Of a DNA stretch of 64,000 nucleotides, positions 45,795-57,272 are shown piece after piece (the first letter of the stretch is position 1; every line of letters begins with the position of its first letter). The notes beneath the pieces were generated by a model, which did no database searches, was not told the DNA's origin, and worked only from the letters and a program-made list of their open reading frames with translations. A program made the translations under genes and the position numbers. This DNA is from Neonectria sp. B-13 (Eukaryota > Ascomycota > Sordariomycetes > Hypocreales > Nectriaceae). The stretch lies in the NCBI GenBank assembly GCA_002682825.1, contig NOKP01000027.1, forward strand, positions 1 through 64,000, read 5' to 3'.

Positions 45795-48700
45795 ATGAGC
45801 GAGGCCTTCATGCTTCCGCTCACCGGGGCTGGCCTGGCCGTTGTTGCATTGTCCGCTTCGCCCGCCATCCTCGCCATTCTCACTCAGATTCGTAATCGCA
45901 CGCCCAAAGACAACTTCTATGAGGACCACGATGGCCAGGGCACGCCCGAGAGCATCGCCGCCTTCTCCAACCGCCGGATCAAGTCCACCATTCTGCTCTT
46001 GTCGACCCTTGGTCTTGGCACGTCGATTGCAGTTTCGGTGCTCTCAAGTCTTCAGCAAGCCAAGTATGGCTTGTTCTTGGAAAATTGGCTGATCACGGCG
46101 GCGTGGGTGAGTTCCCGCGCTTCGATCTTGACTGTATTGGTCGCTAACTGACATCGAAACCTGGCAGGGTCTCATCCTAATCCACGCCATCTCTCTAGGC
46201 GCTCATCATTCTTCAGTACGATCGCACGACCTGGGCTTATGGCTTCTTGCGTCTGCCCTTATTGTTGCTTCCCTCACCATCCCCCACCTGACCCAAATGG
46301 CCCAGGAAGTGTCTAGCCAAAAGGACCCTGTTGTCATTCTTCGTGTTATTAACGCCATAATTGTCATTGCTCTTGCGGTCTCCAGTGTCCTAATCCCCCG
46401 AAGGCCAGACGTCTACTTCAAGGGTCTCAAGGTCGACCGCCAGTGGACCGTCTCCGCGCTCAACAGATATACCTGGACCTGGGTCGAGCCGCTCCTCCAC
46501 TACGCTTCCAAGAAGAACGATCTCGATGTCGACGACGTCCCCCAAGCTGATCTTAAGCTCCGGGCTGAGGATTTGAAGAAAGATTGGGATGCCTTCAAAT
46601 TCGAGGGGAGCCTGTTGCGCTCCTTGCTCTGGGCGTACAAGGGCGGAATCGCCTTCCAGTGGGGGCTTACCATCTTCCGATGCTTCCTGGGTGTTTTGCC
46701 CTTCTGGATCATGTTGCGTCTCATTAGGATTCTCGAGCAACGAGGAAATGACGGTACGCCCACTCTAGAACTATGGGGCCTCGTCATCTGGATGGCAATT
46801 TTTAACCTGCTCGATGCTGTAAGTTCTCTCATTTGTCTTTTGACCTCTTTGCCACAAGGACTCATGAATCTACTAGTGGATCGAAGGATGGGTGTTCTGG
46901 TACTCCTTTGCGGATATGGCTCTGCCTATCCGAGCTCAGATGTCGACTTTGGTATTCGAGAAGTCGTTGCGACGCAAGAATGTCAAGGCTGCCGAGAAAG
47001 CCAAGGAACCAACCGATCCCCACGACACAAACAAAGACGACTCCAAGGACGATGATGACTCACCATCTGACGAATCTAGCGTCCTCAAGTCCCGCCAGGC
47101 CATTGTCAACCTCGTCGGTGTTGACGCTCAACGCATCTCGAACTTCTCCGCGTACCAATTCATGATCATCAACAGCATCGCTAAGCTCCTCATTTTCTCT
47201 ACCTTTCTTGTCCAACTGATCGGATGGATCCCGTTTACTGCGGGCATCGTGGCCTGGGGCGTCACCCTCCCGGCCAATACCTACTTCTCCAAAACTCTCA
47301 TGGCCAGGTCCGAAAACCTGATGAAGCTCCGTGATGAGAAACTCGCCGTGATTAACGAGGCTCTACTGGGAATGCGCCAGATCAAGTTCTCTGCCATGGA
47401 GGATCGATGGGAGAAGCGCATCATTGCCATGAGGGAGCGAGAGCTCAGGACGCTCTGGAAGTTGTTCCTCGCGGACACCGGCCTTTTTGCCTGCTGGGTT
47501 ATCAGCCCGATTCTTCTTGCCGCAACGTCGCTTGCTGTCTACGCCGTCGTCCATGGCCGGCTGTTGCCCTCAGTGGCTTTCGTCAGCATTGGCATCTTCA
47601 AGGCCTTGGAAGTGACACTCGGAGCCCTTCCGGAGCTCATCACCATTGGAGTCGACACTCTTGTCTCCATCAAGCGAATCGACGCCTACCTCAACGGCCC
47701 CGAGATGGAGAACATCCTGACCGAAGGCTCTGAGGTTGGATTCGAGAACGCTTCCATCTCCTGGCCCGTCGACGAAAAGACTGCCGATGAAGACAGATTC
47801 GTTCTTCGAAACCTCAACTTCTCCTTCCCCGCCGGCGAGCTTTCGGTCATCTCAGGCAAGACAGGAACTGGAAAGAGTCTTGTGCTTTCTGCCATCCTTG
47901 GAGAGACGGACCTGTTGGAGGGCTTCGTTCGCGTGCCTGCGACACTCTCCCCGACCCAGCGCAACGACACCGAGGCGCACCCTGGTAACTGGATCATCCC
48001 AGGCTCGGTGGCATATGTGGGCCAGACGCCATGGCTAGAGAGTGCCTCGTTCCGAGACAACATTCTGTTCGGTCTTCCTTTCTTCGAGGAGCGATATAGC
48101 AAGGTCATTGAGGTTTGTGCACTGAAGAAAGACCTTTCGATCCTCACCGACGGTGACAAAACCGAACTTGGCGCCAACGGCATTAACCTGAGCGGTGGCC
48201 AGAAATGGCGTGTGACTCTGGCCCGAGCCATCTACTCTCGAGCCGAGATTCTCGTGATGGATGACGTTTTCAGTGCTGTCGATGCCCACGTCGGTCGCCA
48301 CATCTTCGAGAAGTGCGTCGCCGGAGATATTTGCAAGGGAAGGACTCGAATTCTCGTCACCCATCACGTGGCTTTGGTTCAGTCCAAGACGAAGTTCATC
48401 GTTGAGCTTGGTGAGGGCACCATCTTGCACGCCGGCTTGGTATCTGATCTGATGCGAGATGGCGTCATGGAGGAGATTCTACTTCACGAGCAGACGGAAC
48501 AGGAAATCTTGGACGAGGAGGCGGCGGAGGCTGCCACCGCTGTCAACTCGGAGGACGTCTCGGTCGCAGATTCTGCCGAAAATGCAGAGAACAACGAGCT
48601 GCAAAAGGTAGCTTCGAAGGACGCCAAGCAGTTCATCCAGGAGGAGACTCGCGAGAAGGGCGTGGTGAAGAGGCACGTCTATCTGACATATCTGCAAGAC

Positions 48701-50695
48701 AGCGGTGGCGTGCGTGTCTGGAGCATCTGTGCCCTCATCTTCGTCAGCTTCGAGGTTGGCATTCTTGGTAAGTTGAACGATCCCCTGAAGCATTCGACCA
48801 TCTAACACGCCAACAGGTCGAGCTTGGTGGCTGCGAATCTGGACCGCACAGGGCGACGATGTCGAATCTAGAGTTAACCTCCAAGATGAACACGGCTATG
48901 CGTCTGCCTTCTCAATCCAACAACAGCCATTCCACTCTGCCTCTAGTCTACACGCCGCCGAGACCCAGCACGATCTCGCCTTCTATCTCTGGGTCTACGT
49001 GGGCATCTCCATCGTCACGGCCGTTGTCGGAACATTGCGCTTCTTCTGGGGCTACATCTTGGCCATGAAGGCCAGCCGGGCGCTCTTCAGCAAGATGCTT
49101 TTCACCGTTCTGCACACTCCGTTGCGATGGCTGGACACCGTCCCTGTTGGAAGAATCCTGAACCGGTTCACCTCCGACTTCAACATCATCGACAACCGCA
49201 TCACCCTCGACTGGACCTTGTTCTTCGCGAACCTGCTCGGGCTGATTGGTGTCTGCGTCGCTGCCTTCTTCGCGTCCACCTATGTCATTCCCTTGGCCAT
49301 CACCCTTCTCGGCATCGGCATGCTGATCGCTCGGAAATACCTCCATGGTGCCCGGCCCTTGAAGCGACTGGAGAGCAACTCTAAGTCTCCCGTGTTCGAG
49401 CTCTTCAACGCCGCGCTCGCGGGCGTGTCCACCATCCGCGGCTTCCACAAGACGCGGGTCTACATCGACCGCATGTACAACGGCCTCGACAAGTGGGACA
49501 TGATCACGTCCTACATGTGGCTCGTGAACCGATGGATGGGCTTCCGCATGGCTCTCGTCGGCACCCTGTTCTCCACCGTGGTCGGAATCGTCGTCATTCT
49601 CAGCCCCAGTATGGACGCCGCCCTGGCCGGCTTCACCTTGTCCTTTGCGCTCGACTTCGCCGACAACATTCTTTGGACGATCCGGAACTATGCTGGCATG
49701 GAGCTCAACATGAACTCGACGGAGCGTGTTGTCGAGTACACGGAGCTAGAAACAGAGTCGCTCGAAGGCGATAAGCCCCCAGCCGCGTGGCCGAGCTCGG
49801 GTACCATGGAGGTGAATAACCTCGAGGTTGCATATGCGCTTGATCTGCCGCCCGTGTTGAGGGGCATCACCTTCAAGGTCAACAACAACGAGCGCGTCGG
49901 CGTCGTGGGCCGTACCGGCGCTGGAAAGTCATCGTTGACCCTCGCGCTGTTCCGGTTCTTGGAAGCGCGTTCGGGCAACGTCATCATTGACGGACTGGAC
50001 ATCTCCAAGGTCAACCTCAACAGTCTGAGGTCGCGTCTGGCAATTATCCCCCAGGTAAGAGTGCCCCCGTTTTGCTGAACCACCCCCATCGTCTAACAGT
50101 TGCGCAGGATCCCGTGCTGTTCTCTGGAACCATCCGGTCCAACCTGGATCCCTTCGACGACAACACCGACGAAGAACTCCGCGACTCCCTGGCCCGCGTC
50201 CATCTCGTCGACTCACAGCCCGCCACGCCGGCCAACGAGCCGGCCACAGCGCCCGCGTCGGCCGCAACCTCGACGCTCGCGCCCAAGAACACCAACATCT
50301 TCCGGTCACTCTCCAGTCCCATCTCCGAGTCCGGCGGCAACCTCTCGCAGGGCCAGCGCCAGCTCCTCTGCCTCGCCCGCGCCATCGTCTCGCGCCCCAA
50401 GATCATGGTGCTCGACGAGGCCACGTCGGCCGTCGACATGGCCACCGACGCGCTGATCCAGCGCAGCATCCGCGAGGAGTTCACCGACAGCACCCTCGTC
50501 GTGATTGCCCACCGCCTCAGCACTATTGCCGACTTCGACCGCATCCTCGTCCTCAGCGACGGCCGCGTGGCCGAGTTTGGCTCTCCACGCGAGCTCTGGG
50601 ACAAGGAGGGCGGCGCCTTCCGCGACATGTGTGAGAGCAGTGGCGAGAAAGAGAAGCTGAGGCAGACGATATTCGGAGAGGGAAGGAATGAGTGA
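45795..50695 (+). CDS. ABCC-family (MRP-type) full ABC transporter
   Basis: ATP-driven exporter or vacuolar pump; substrate not predictable. Five exons: 45795-46106, 46168-46818, 46877-48767, 48817-50054, 50108-50695, 1559 aa; introns are 61, 58, 49 and 53 bp. The first in-frame ATG ([11 protein letters not shown]) is used. An N-terminal hydrophobic region (TMD0-like) precedes TMD1, which has an acidic cytosolic loop with [16 protein letters not shown]1: Walker A GKTGTGKS (about 648-655), Q-loop VGQTPW, signature LSGGQ (759-763), Walker B ILVMDD, where Asp replaces the catalytic Glu as in MRPs. TMD2 includes [23 protein letters not shown]2: Walker A GRTGAGKS (about 1315), Q-loop [20 protein letters not shown], signature LSQGQ (about 1443), Walker [14 protein letters not shown]-loop IAHRLST. 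An Ala/Pro-rich insert of some 20 residues sits between Q-loop and signature. ABCC membership is clear; the subgroup is not. Confidence 0.93.
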
Positions 50696-51092
50696 AGGAA
50701 GTACCGAGGACAGGATATGGAAAAAAAGTTTTTGTTTATTTTGAACGTAAAGAATGTGTTGGATAGAAAGGAAGACGGGTACTACTATATTTGGGCCCTC
50801 ACGTAATCTTGGTTAATTCTTCAGCTTGGGCAAGCGAAAAGACTACTAATATAAATGTTGAAGATACACCAAAGTTATGATTTTCTAGCGACGCTACTTT
50901 CAAGTTCAATTTGTTTGCATTATTTAAATTTCCATAGAGTTCCCTTCATATCATGTCGTCGTTAGTTTCCAGCTTGGGTCAATTCTTCCAATCTTGCCCA
51001 GCATCCCTAGTATTTAGAATCGAAAAAGGAGAAGACATTCTGAGAAATTTGCACGTGAGGAATCGAGACATGGCTCATGATAAGCTGCACCG
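50696..51092. other. Convergent spacer, ABC transporter and AAA ATPase 3' ends
   Basis: 397 bp between two stop codons; AT-rich after 50720, with several AATATAAAT-like elements that could direct 3' end formation. No gene seen. Confidence 0.5.
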
Positions 51093-53634
51093 CTACGCGC
51101 GGATGCTCTCATCGTCGTCGGACTCTTCACCGGCGCCCCTCTCGTCCTCCCAACCATCAGGAATAGAGTTCTTGATGTAATCCCGGAAGCCCCGGCTCAT
51201 CTTGACAACAGCTCGGATATGCTTTTCGCCAATCATGATACGGTCGGTGTTCTGCTCCTGAGATTCGCTCTCGGCCAGGGCGAGAGCAGTCTGCATAGCG
51301 TTGCGGATCTCGCGGCCGTTCCACTTGAGGCTGTGGACCTCGCGACTGTTCCAGATGAATTCGCGAGCAGCGGTGGAGATGTGGATGAGGCTGTTTGAGT
51401 CGCGGACGAGGCGGTCAAAGTTGTTGGTCCAGATGCGCTCGCGGTCCTCATTACGGAGGTTCTTGTAGTGCAGGGCAACGTGAATTCGACTCAGGAAGGC
51501 TGGGTCAAACCACTGGACGCGGTTGGTGGTGAGGAAAAGGACACCGCGGTAATATTCCAGGGCTCGCAGGAAGACAGACACGAGACCGTTGCGGGAGATG
51601 TCCTTGGAGCGGCGACGCTCGAGGTAGACGTCAGCCTCGTCGAGGAGGACGAGGGCGCCATAGCGCTGGCCGAGCTCGAGGAAATAACTGAGGTTGGCCT
51701 CGATATTGTACGAGTCAACGCTCAGGTCACCGCTGGTGAGGGAGATGAGGGGCCGGTTGGTCAGCTCGGCGACGCACTCGGCGGTGCAGGTCTTGCCAAC
51801 ACCAGGGGCGCCGTGCAGGAGGAAGATTCGGCCCTCGCCCTTGTTCTTAACAAAGTCGTTACCCCAGGGCGAGACAAGGCCGGCGCCGAGATCGGTGGCG
51901 AACTTGCCAATGAGGGCCTTGACCGTCAACTTGACCTCATCGTCAAGGACGAGATAGTTGAAGGCTTCCTTGTCCGTCGTGAGCGGCTTGAGGTTGCCGA
52001 GGCTCAGATGTCCCCAGCGGCGATCGCCGAGGATGAAGCCGGGGATGGTGTTGCTGCAGACGAAGTAGAAGAGGTCACTGTCAGGGGGGCTGTCGTGGAG
52101 AGGGTCAAGGTCCTCGAAGTTCAGGAAGGGACTCTCGAGCTCGTTGGAGCGGTCCGCCGTACAGGCACGGCATCCACACTGAGGCTGGTTCCTGGGGAGA
52201 TGGTCTTTGACGGGGGGCGCGGCCTGGTTGCAAGAAGGGGGGCGGTGGTAGCGGGCCATTCCGCGCATGCAATCCGGGCCCAGGTTATAGTAGCTATCAA
52301 AACCCGACGCGTCGCAAATGACCCGGCCACGCATGAAGCCCGTGGGGCCTCGAGATTGGCGGTTCCCTGAACCGGAGTTGACGAGAAGGCCCTCGTAGTC
52401 CATGTATGTTGGGCGCTTCAGGAGATCCCAGTACAGCTTACCCTGCTGGATGCACTTCTCCTTCATGGTGAGGCCGCCCTGAGCGTCGAGATCCTCAGGC
52501 CAGAAGGCGGCGGGAATAATGCTGAGGCTGCCGATGGCCTGCTCACCAAGCCAAGGCGTGATGTTGAAGCTGTACATGAAGCGATTGACCTTGGTTCCAT
52601 TGGACTCGATCATCCAGCAGTTGACCTTGTAGACATCGAACGGGCTGTACGCGTGTTGGTTAACGCGAACACTGCTGATGACATAGGGCGTCCAGATATC
52701 ATATCGCTTGGCGTAGATAACCTCGCCGGGCTTAAGAAGGAGCCAAAAGTACTCAAACGTGGCCTTGGGGACCTTGAGACTCTGGCGCGCCTCCTCCTGG
52801 CGGATCTGTTGGCCAAGGTCATTGTCGAGGAAGCCCAGGAGAGCGTCAATGTGCTTAACAGTGGTGGAAGCACATTCGTCGTCGTGAGTGGCGGGCTGTT
52901 GGTGACGGTACTCTGCCAGCTGGTGGCGGTGATGGTAGAGAACACGGTAGGGGGAGTTGATGGTGACAGACTTGCCGTCGAGGTTGATGTAGGGGTAGTA
53001 GGAAACGACGGCCTTGAGAGCGTTGATGAGATGTTCGGAGTGGATGACCATGAAGGGGCGGGCCGTCTCAGGAGCAGTGGCCTCCAGATCTTCCTCATCG
53101 TCCGAAACGTAGTCATCGTACCTATAGTCCACCTGATCAAAAGTCTCGGTGATGGGGCGATCTCCGGCCTGACCGGGGCCGCCACGGGGACCACGATGGC
53201 GACGGGAGGATCTACGCACGGCCTTGGCGGTGAAGACCTTTGTGACGATTTCAATAACGGGCTTCTCAGTGGGAGCACTGGCCTCCTCCTCGGCATCGCC
53301 CTCGAATTCAGGGACGTCCTTGAAGGCTTGGGTGCTTTGGCGGTCTGGGTAGTTTATGGTCAGCGCGATGTTGGCAGATGGGGCTTTTGGAGGACTTACA
53401 CTCGACAACCTTGTCGTTCCAGCCAATGTACTTGAGGACGTAGAGAACGTTTGGGACCTGGCCGTCAACCTTGAGAATGGGCTTTGGCTTGATGGCGGCT
53501 CTCGTCGCTCTGCCCGATCCGCGGGGGAGCGACTCGAAGCTGACAATGGAGCTGTTGTCGTCGATTTCCTCCTCGCCATCGACGACACGGAGCTCGTGGA
53601 CCTTGACGTCGGGTTGAGCCTCCATGATGGTCAT
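51093..53634 (-). CDS. Fungal AAA+ ATPase with N-terminal extension
   Basis: Two exons, 53634-53400 and 53344-51093, 828 aa, 55-bp intron. The start is MTIMEAQPDVKVHELRV; a second Met three codons on is equally possible. The splice joins VVE and YRQSTQAFKDVPEFE. The N-terminal 550 residues resemble the extension that precedes AAA domains in a large fungal family (I recall it as DUF7025), including FEYFWLLLKPGEVIYAKR and a Cys-rich CGCRACT patch. The AAA module has Walker A GAPGVGKT (about 590-597), Walker B LVLLDEAD (643-650), sensor-1 FLTTNRVQWFDPAFLSRIH and a lid helix with WNGREIRNAMQTALALA. Such proteins look like BCS1- or katanin-like remodelers, but no function is established to my knowledge. 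No transit peptide or membrane segment is evident. The C-terminus is acidic. Confidence 0.85.
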
Positions 53635-55143
53635 GAGCAAGCAGTAGAGGGAACAAGGGGAAGAAGTTCGATCAGGTCTTGAGAGAGAGAGGTGTGAAGC
53701 GAGAGATGTGAATGATTGAGGATGAAAGATGGAACAAGGAGGAAGGAGGAAGGAGGAAGGAGAAAGCAGGATGGAGGAAGGAAGAAGAACACAGCCCTTG
53801 AAACACAGGTGATGGTTTGGGGGCGCTTTATATCTGTGTATCAACCTCCCATTGAGAGATAGGAAAGACAGCCCGTGGTAGGCAGAGAGAGAACTCCCTA
53901 GTAGCTCAGCCCCTCGGAGCTGTTCGAAGGCAGCAACGGCGCAATCGTCCAGCCACGGACGACATACCACGTCCCGCTGACCACTCGGAACTGCGAATGC
54001 ACCAGGCCGAGTCCACAAGGTTCGTTCCTTGGTGCCTCCGTAAGCACAACGTGCACAGCGTGCCCAGAATGCACCCAGGTACTTCGTACGTGCGAATGCC
54101 TCACATCCCTGTCAGAAATTGTGGAGTGTGCAGCGCCCGCATTCGAGTTCCAGGCATCGCAGGCAGAAAAGAAGGCGTCCAGCACCTCAAGCCCTGGGAG
54201 CCGAGTAGGGAAAGCTGCCCGTCGCCAATGAGAGACGGACTTGGCTGCCTCAGCCCTGTTTCCACTGCGGGGAGGGCCTCCACCAGACCACAGGGGAGGG
54301 TCCGCCCTACGGCGGCTGTCTTGGGCACTGCCCCTCTGCGGCTGTAGCCTAGTCTTCGTACGGAGAACACTTTTGAGGCATGATTGCATGCCGGTGAGCA
54401 TTCGATGTCACCTCTACATTGCGTCTGGCCTATCAGAGGCAAGGGTTGTCTGGCTCTCGGCATTTTCCTGTGCGAAAGGGACCGGTTGCAGATTACAGAT
54501 GGCAGATGGCAGAGTGCAAAGTGCAAGAATACAGAATACGCAACCGAGCAATGTGCTGTGCAATGTCATGATGGTGCATGCCATACACCTAGGCTGCTAC
54601 CTCGCTATTACTTCGTACGAATAGAGAACATTTCTATAACCTAGCCTAGTTATACATGGCACCAAGCACCTAACTACACGGTTACACCTCATGCTAGTAA
54701 GAGCTAGCGCATCCCTTATCCCTACCTTGTCCGCCCACGATCCTCCCTGGGTCGCCCTGTGGTGAGCCTCGCGACCATGATCCTAGGCCTCGGCACTCTG
54801 AGTCACCTCCCGGTACACTAGTATACAAAGCCATGCATCGCGAACAGATGCGTTATTAAGAACGACAGAAATCCATTACCAGTACCACCAGAACGAGGCT
54901 TTCACTCATCTCTCTCGTGCCATCATCGGTGACATGGATGAGTAATCTGTATCCATCTTGTAGTCTGCCTCATCACGACACCAACACCACAACTACCCTG
55001 CTCCATCCTTCCATCCCCGAGTATAGAGCGTTATTCCAGTATACAGCAGACAATTATCCGATATCCCAAAAACGCCTTCCCTTCATCTGCCCTAAACTCC
55101 ATCTCATGCATTCGTCTCCTCTGCTCTATGGCCACCTTCATTC
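53635..55143. other. AAA ATPase upstream region and ATG6 3' flank
   Basis: 1.5 kb. The first 200 bp carries a GGAGGAA microsatellite (about 53736-53790), i.e. a pyrimidine tract in the transcript sense of the AAA gene. The rest has overlapping motif-free open frames and becomes AT-richer after 54600. No gene is supported. Confidence 0.5.
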
Positions 55144-56664
55144 TCAAGCACCCCCGTTCCTCGCGGTCGACGTCACATTGCTCGCGTGTGCAAGCAGGAA
55201 CTTGCAGCACGTCAACGTCAGCTTGCACGCCTTGGTCCACCCATCGTCCTGCGCAATCCCCAGCTTGATGCTCACATCCCCGATCTTGTCTCCGTCAATC
55301 TTGTAAGGCAGGCTCAGTGGGGTTCCAGTCGCATCCGTTTGCCGGTGCACAAATGCCCCCAGTTGGCGCACCAGCTCCAGGAATCCCACCATGGCATTGT
55401 CGAACCGCCGGTGCATAAACGTCAGCCCCAACGGCATGTCTCCCGAGCTGTAGAGCTCCAGGATATGCTTCTTAGGTGGGGGTTGAACCGCCCTCGCCCC
55501 CAGTCTGCTCGACGATGGGCTGGGGGTCTCGTACCGGACAATCTTGGACGTGCTGCCCATGGGCTGCGGGTCATACCCATCGAACCTGTACCCAAGCTTC
55601 TCTGCCACTGTCACAAGCAGGAGTAGTGCGTGACCCCACGCCGCGTTAATCTCGGGCCAATCAACTGGTTTGTTAGACAGTCGCCCCAGCCGCAGTCCGT
55701 TGATGGTCGCAAAGCTGCCGTCGTGGCTGATGCAAAACGTGTCGTTGTATACGTTGGATCGCTGAAGTTTCTCCAACAGCTGCGAGTCGTTGACGTATTT
55801 GGCGTTGACGCTGTCCCGTTCCGACTGGAACTCGGCCATCTTGGTTGCGAACGTATTCCGCTCCCTCCAGAACTTCTCCTCCTCCCTGTCCAGCTGTCGT
55901 GACTCTTCCTCAAGGGCCACAATTTCTTCGTCTAATGCGTCCTTCTCTCCCTCTAACTTCTTCAACTCTTCCATCGCCGTTGCCCTGTCTTGTTCTGCCT
56001 TCTTCAGCGCTGCCTCTTGAGCTTTCATGTCTTCCTCGCTGGGCTGGTCCGCTTTGACATCCTTGAGATGTCTCACATACGCGTCTCTCTCCTTTGAAGC
56101 CAGGTCCAACTTCTTCTGTAGGCCTTCCACAAGCATATCCGTGCATTCAACACATATCGGATGATCGATGTCGGATCGGGCCGAAAGAATCTCGAATAGA
56201 CGGTTGATCCTATCCATCTCGTCTCCCTTTGGTCCTTCGGTCTCGTCGCCCCCGGCTCTACTCGAGCTCGAGCGCCGAAGTTTGGGTGGTGTCGATGGTG
56301 GCTCTATCGTTTGCGTCTGCGGCCCGCCCATTTGCGACTCGGTCAGGTAGATGAAAGACATGGCAGAATCGCGCGGCTGGGCGCCATGATTGCGTTTAAA
56401 GACGGGGACGCCAGTATTTCGGGAGATTTTGTCGTAAAGGGATCTCCGGGATTGCTCTTGGGGTTGGGCGACTGGCGCGCGGGGTACGGGCGACTTCTTG
56501 AGCGTCTGTGGCGAGGATGAAGCTATGGAGGCGCGTGATTAGCCATGGTCGCATCGAAACTGAGGATAGTTGCGCTCACAGATGAGAAGGTCGTAGGCGG
56601 CTGGGTTCAGGTCCTCGAGTGAGCCATCCAGCTTCAGAGGCTGGCGGCACTTTTGGCAGGTCAT
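55144..56664 (-). CDS. ATG6: Beclin-1/Atg6 (Vps30) autophagy protein
   Basis: Regulatory subunit of the Vps34 PI3-kinase complexes I and II, needed for autophagosome formation and vacuolar sorting. Two exons, 56664-56580 and 56522-55144, 487 aa, 57-bp intron. Exon 1 encodes MTCQKCRQPLKLDGSLEDLN and PAAYDLLI, the conserved N-terminus with its first CxxC. PRDSAMSFIYLTESQ (about 78-92) is a Beclin signature near the BH3-like region. A second CxxC (HPICVECTDML, C152 and C155) leads into a long coiled coil (about 164-272) with heptads rich in Glu/Lys. The BARA/ECD domain starts near 285 (SNVYNDTFCISHDGSFATIN, GLRLGRL) and contains WPEINAAWGHALLLL and LTFMHRRFDNAMVGFLELV. Divergent from SCM3. Confidence 0.96.
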
Positions 56665-57272
56665 GACAGGAGGCAATTTTGCATGCCTCGAGACAGCTAG
56701 GGTGGGTTGCGGAGGAGAGAGTTGGCTTGGTCACCTGTAGGAAGCGGACGTTGATGTTGGAAGCTTGAGCCCCCCACTCGCGAGATGACAGGCAGTGACG
56801 TTGAAGTCACCCGCCAAGCCTTTTGGCTGCAGGGGGTTCCACCCTCTGAGGAGTTCCACAAAGGTGCACGTTGTGATGTACCAACGCTGGATCAGTCCTG
56901 ATTCAGTTCTTTACTCAAATCTTGCCTTGCCTAGAGTTTTGAGCAGGTGTCTTGAACTAATTTTCAATGTACTATCCGATTTTCTTAGGATTTCTCAATG
57001 AGATTTGATCCATGAATCAGCGGGGTGCTCGCCCACTGAAGCAGCATGGATTCCACTCCACTGCAGGTCCCACCGATGGGGCACTTTACGCGTCCGCGCT
57101 CCACTGAACTGCCCTAGAGCGCGTCACATCGCGTCGTTATCTAGTTGCTCCTCCAACCATCGTCAACTCGTGAAATCCGCCCACCAGAGACGAGGACTTC
57201 GAGGCACCGCCACTGTCGCATGGCTTGTAATCGCTTGCTGCATCCGCCTCCTGCACATGTTCTTCATCCACA
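56665..57272. promoter_or_regulatory. Divergent promoter between ATG6 and SCM3
   Basis: 608 bp shared by two start codons read apart. No TATA or CCAAT element stands out. A short AT-rich stretch lies at 56890-57010. Confidence 0.45.

Noticed and set aside
51468..52370. 300-codon plus-strand open frame opposite the AAA ATPase
   Set aside because: Antisense shadow of the conserved AAA exon, with no domain of its own.
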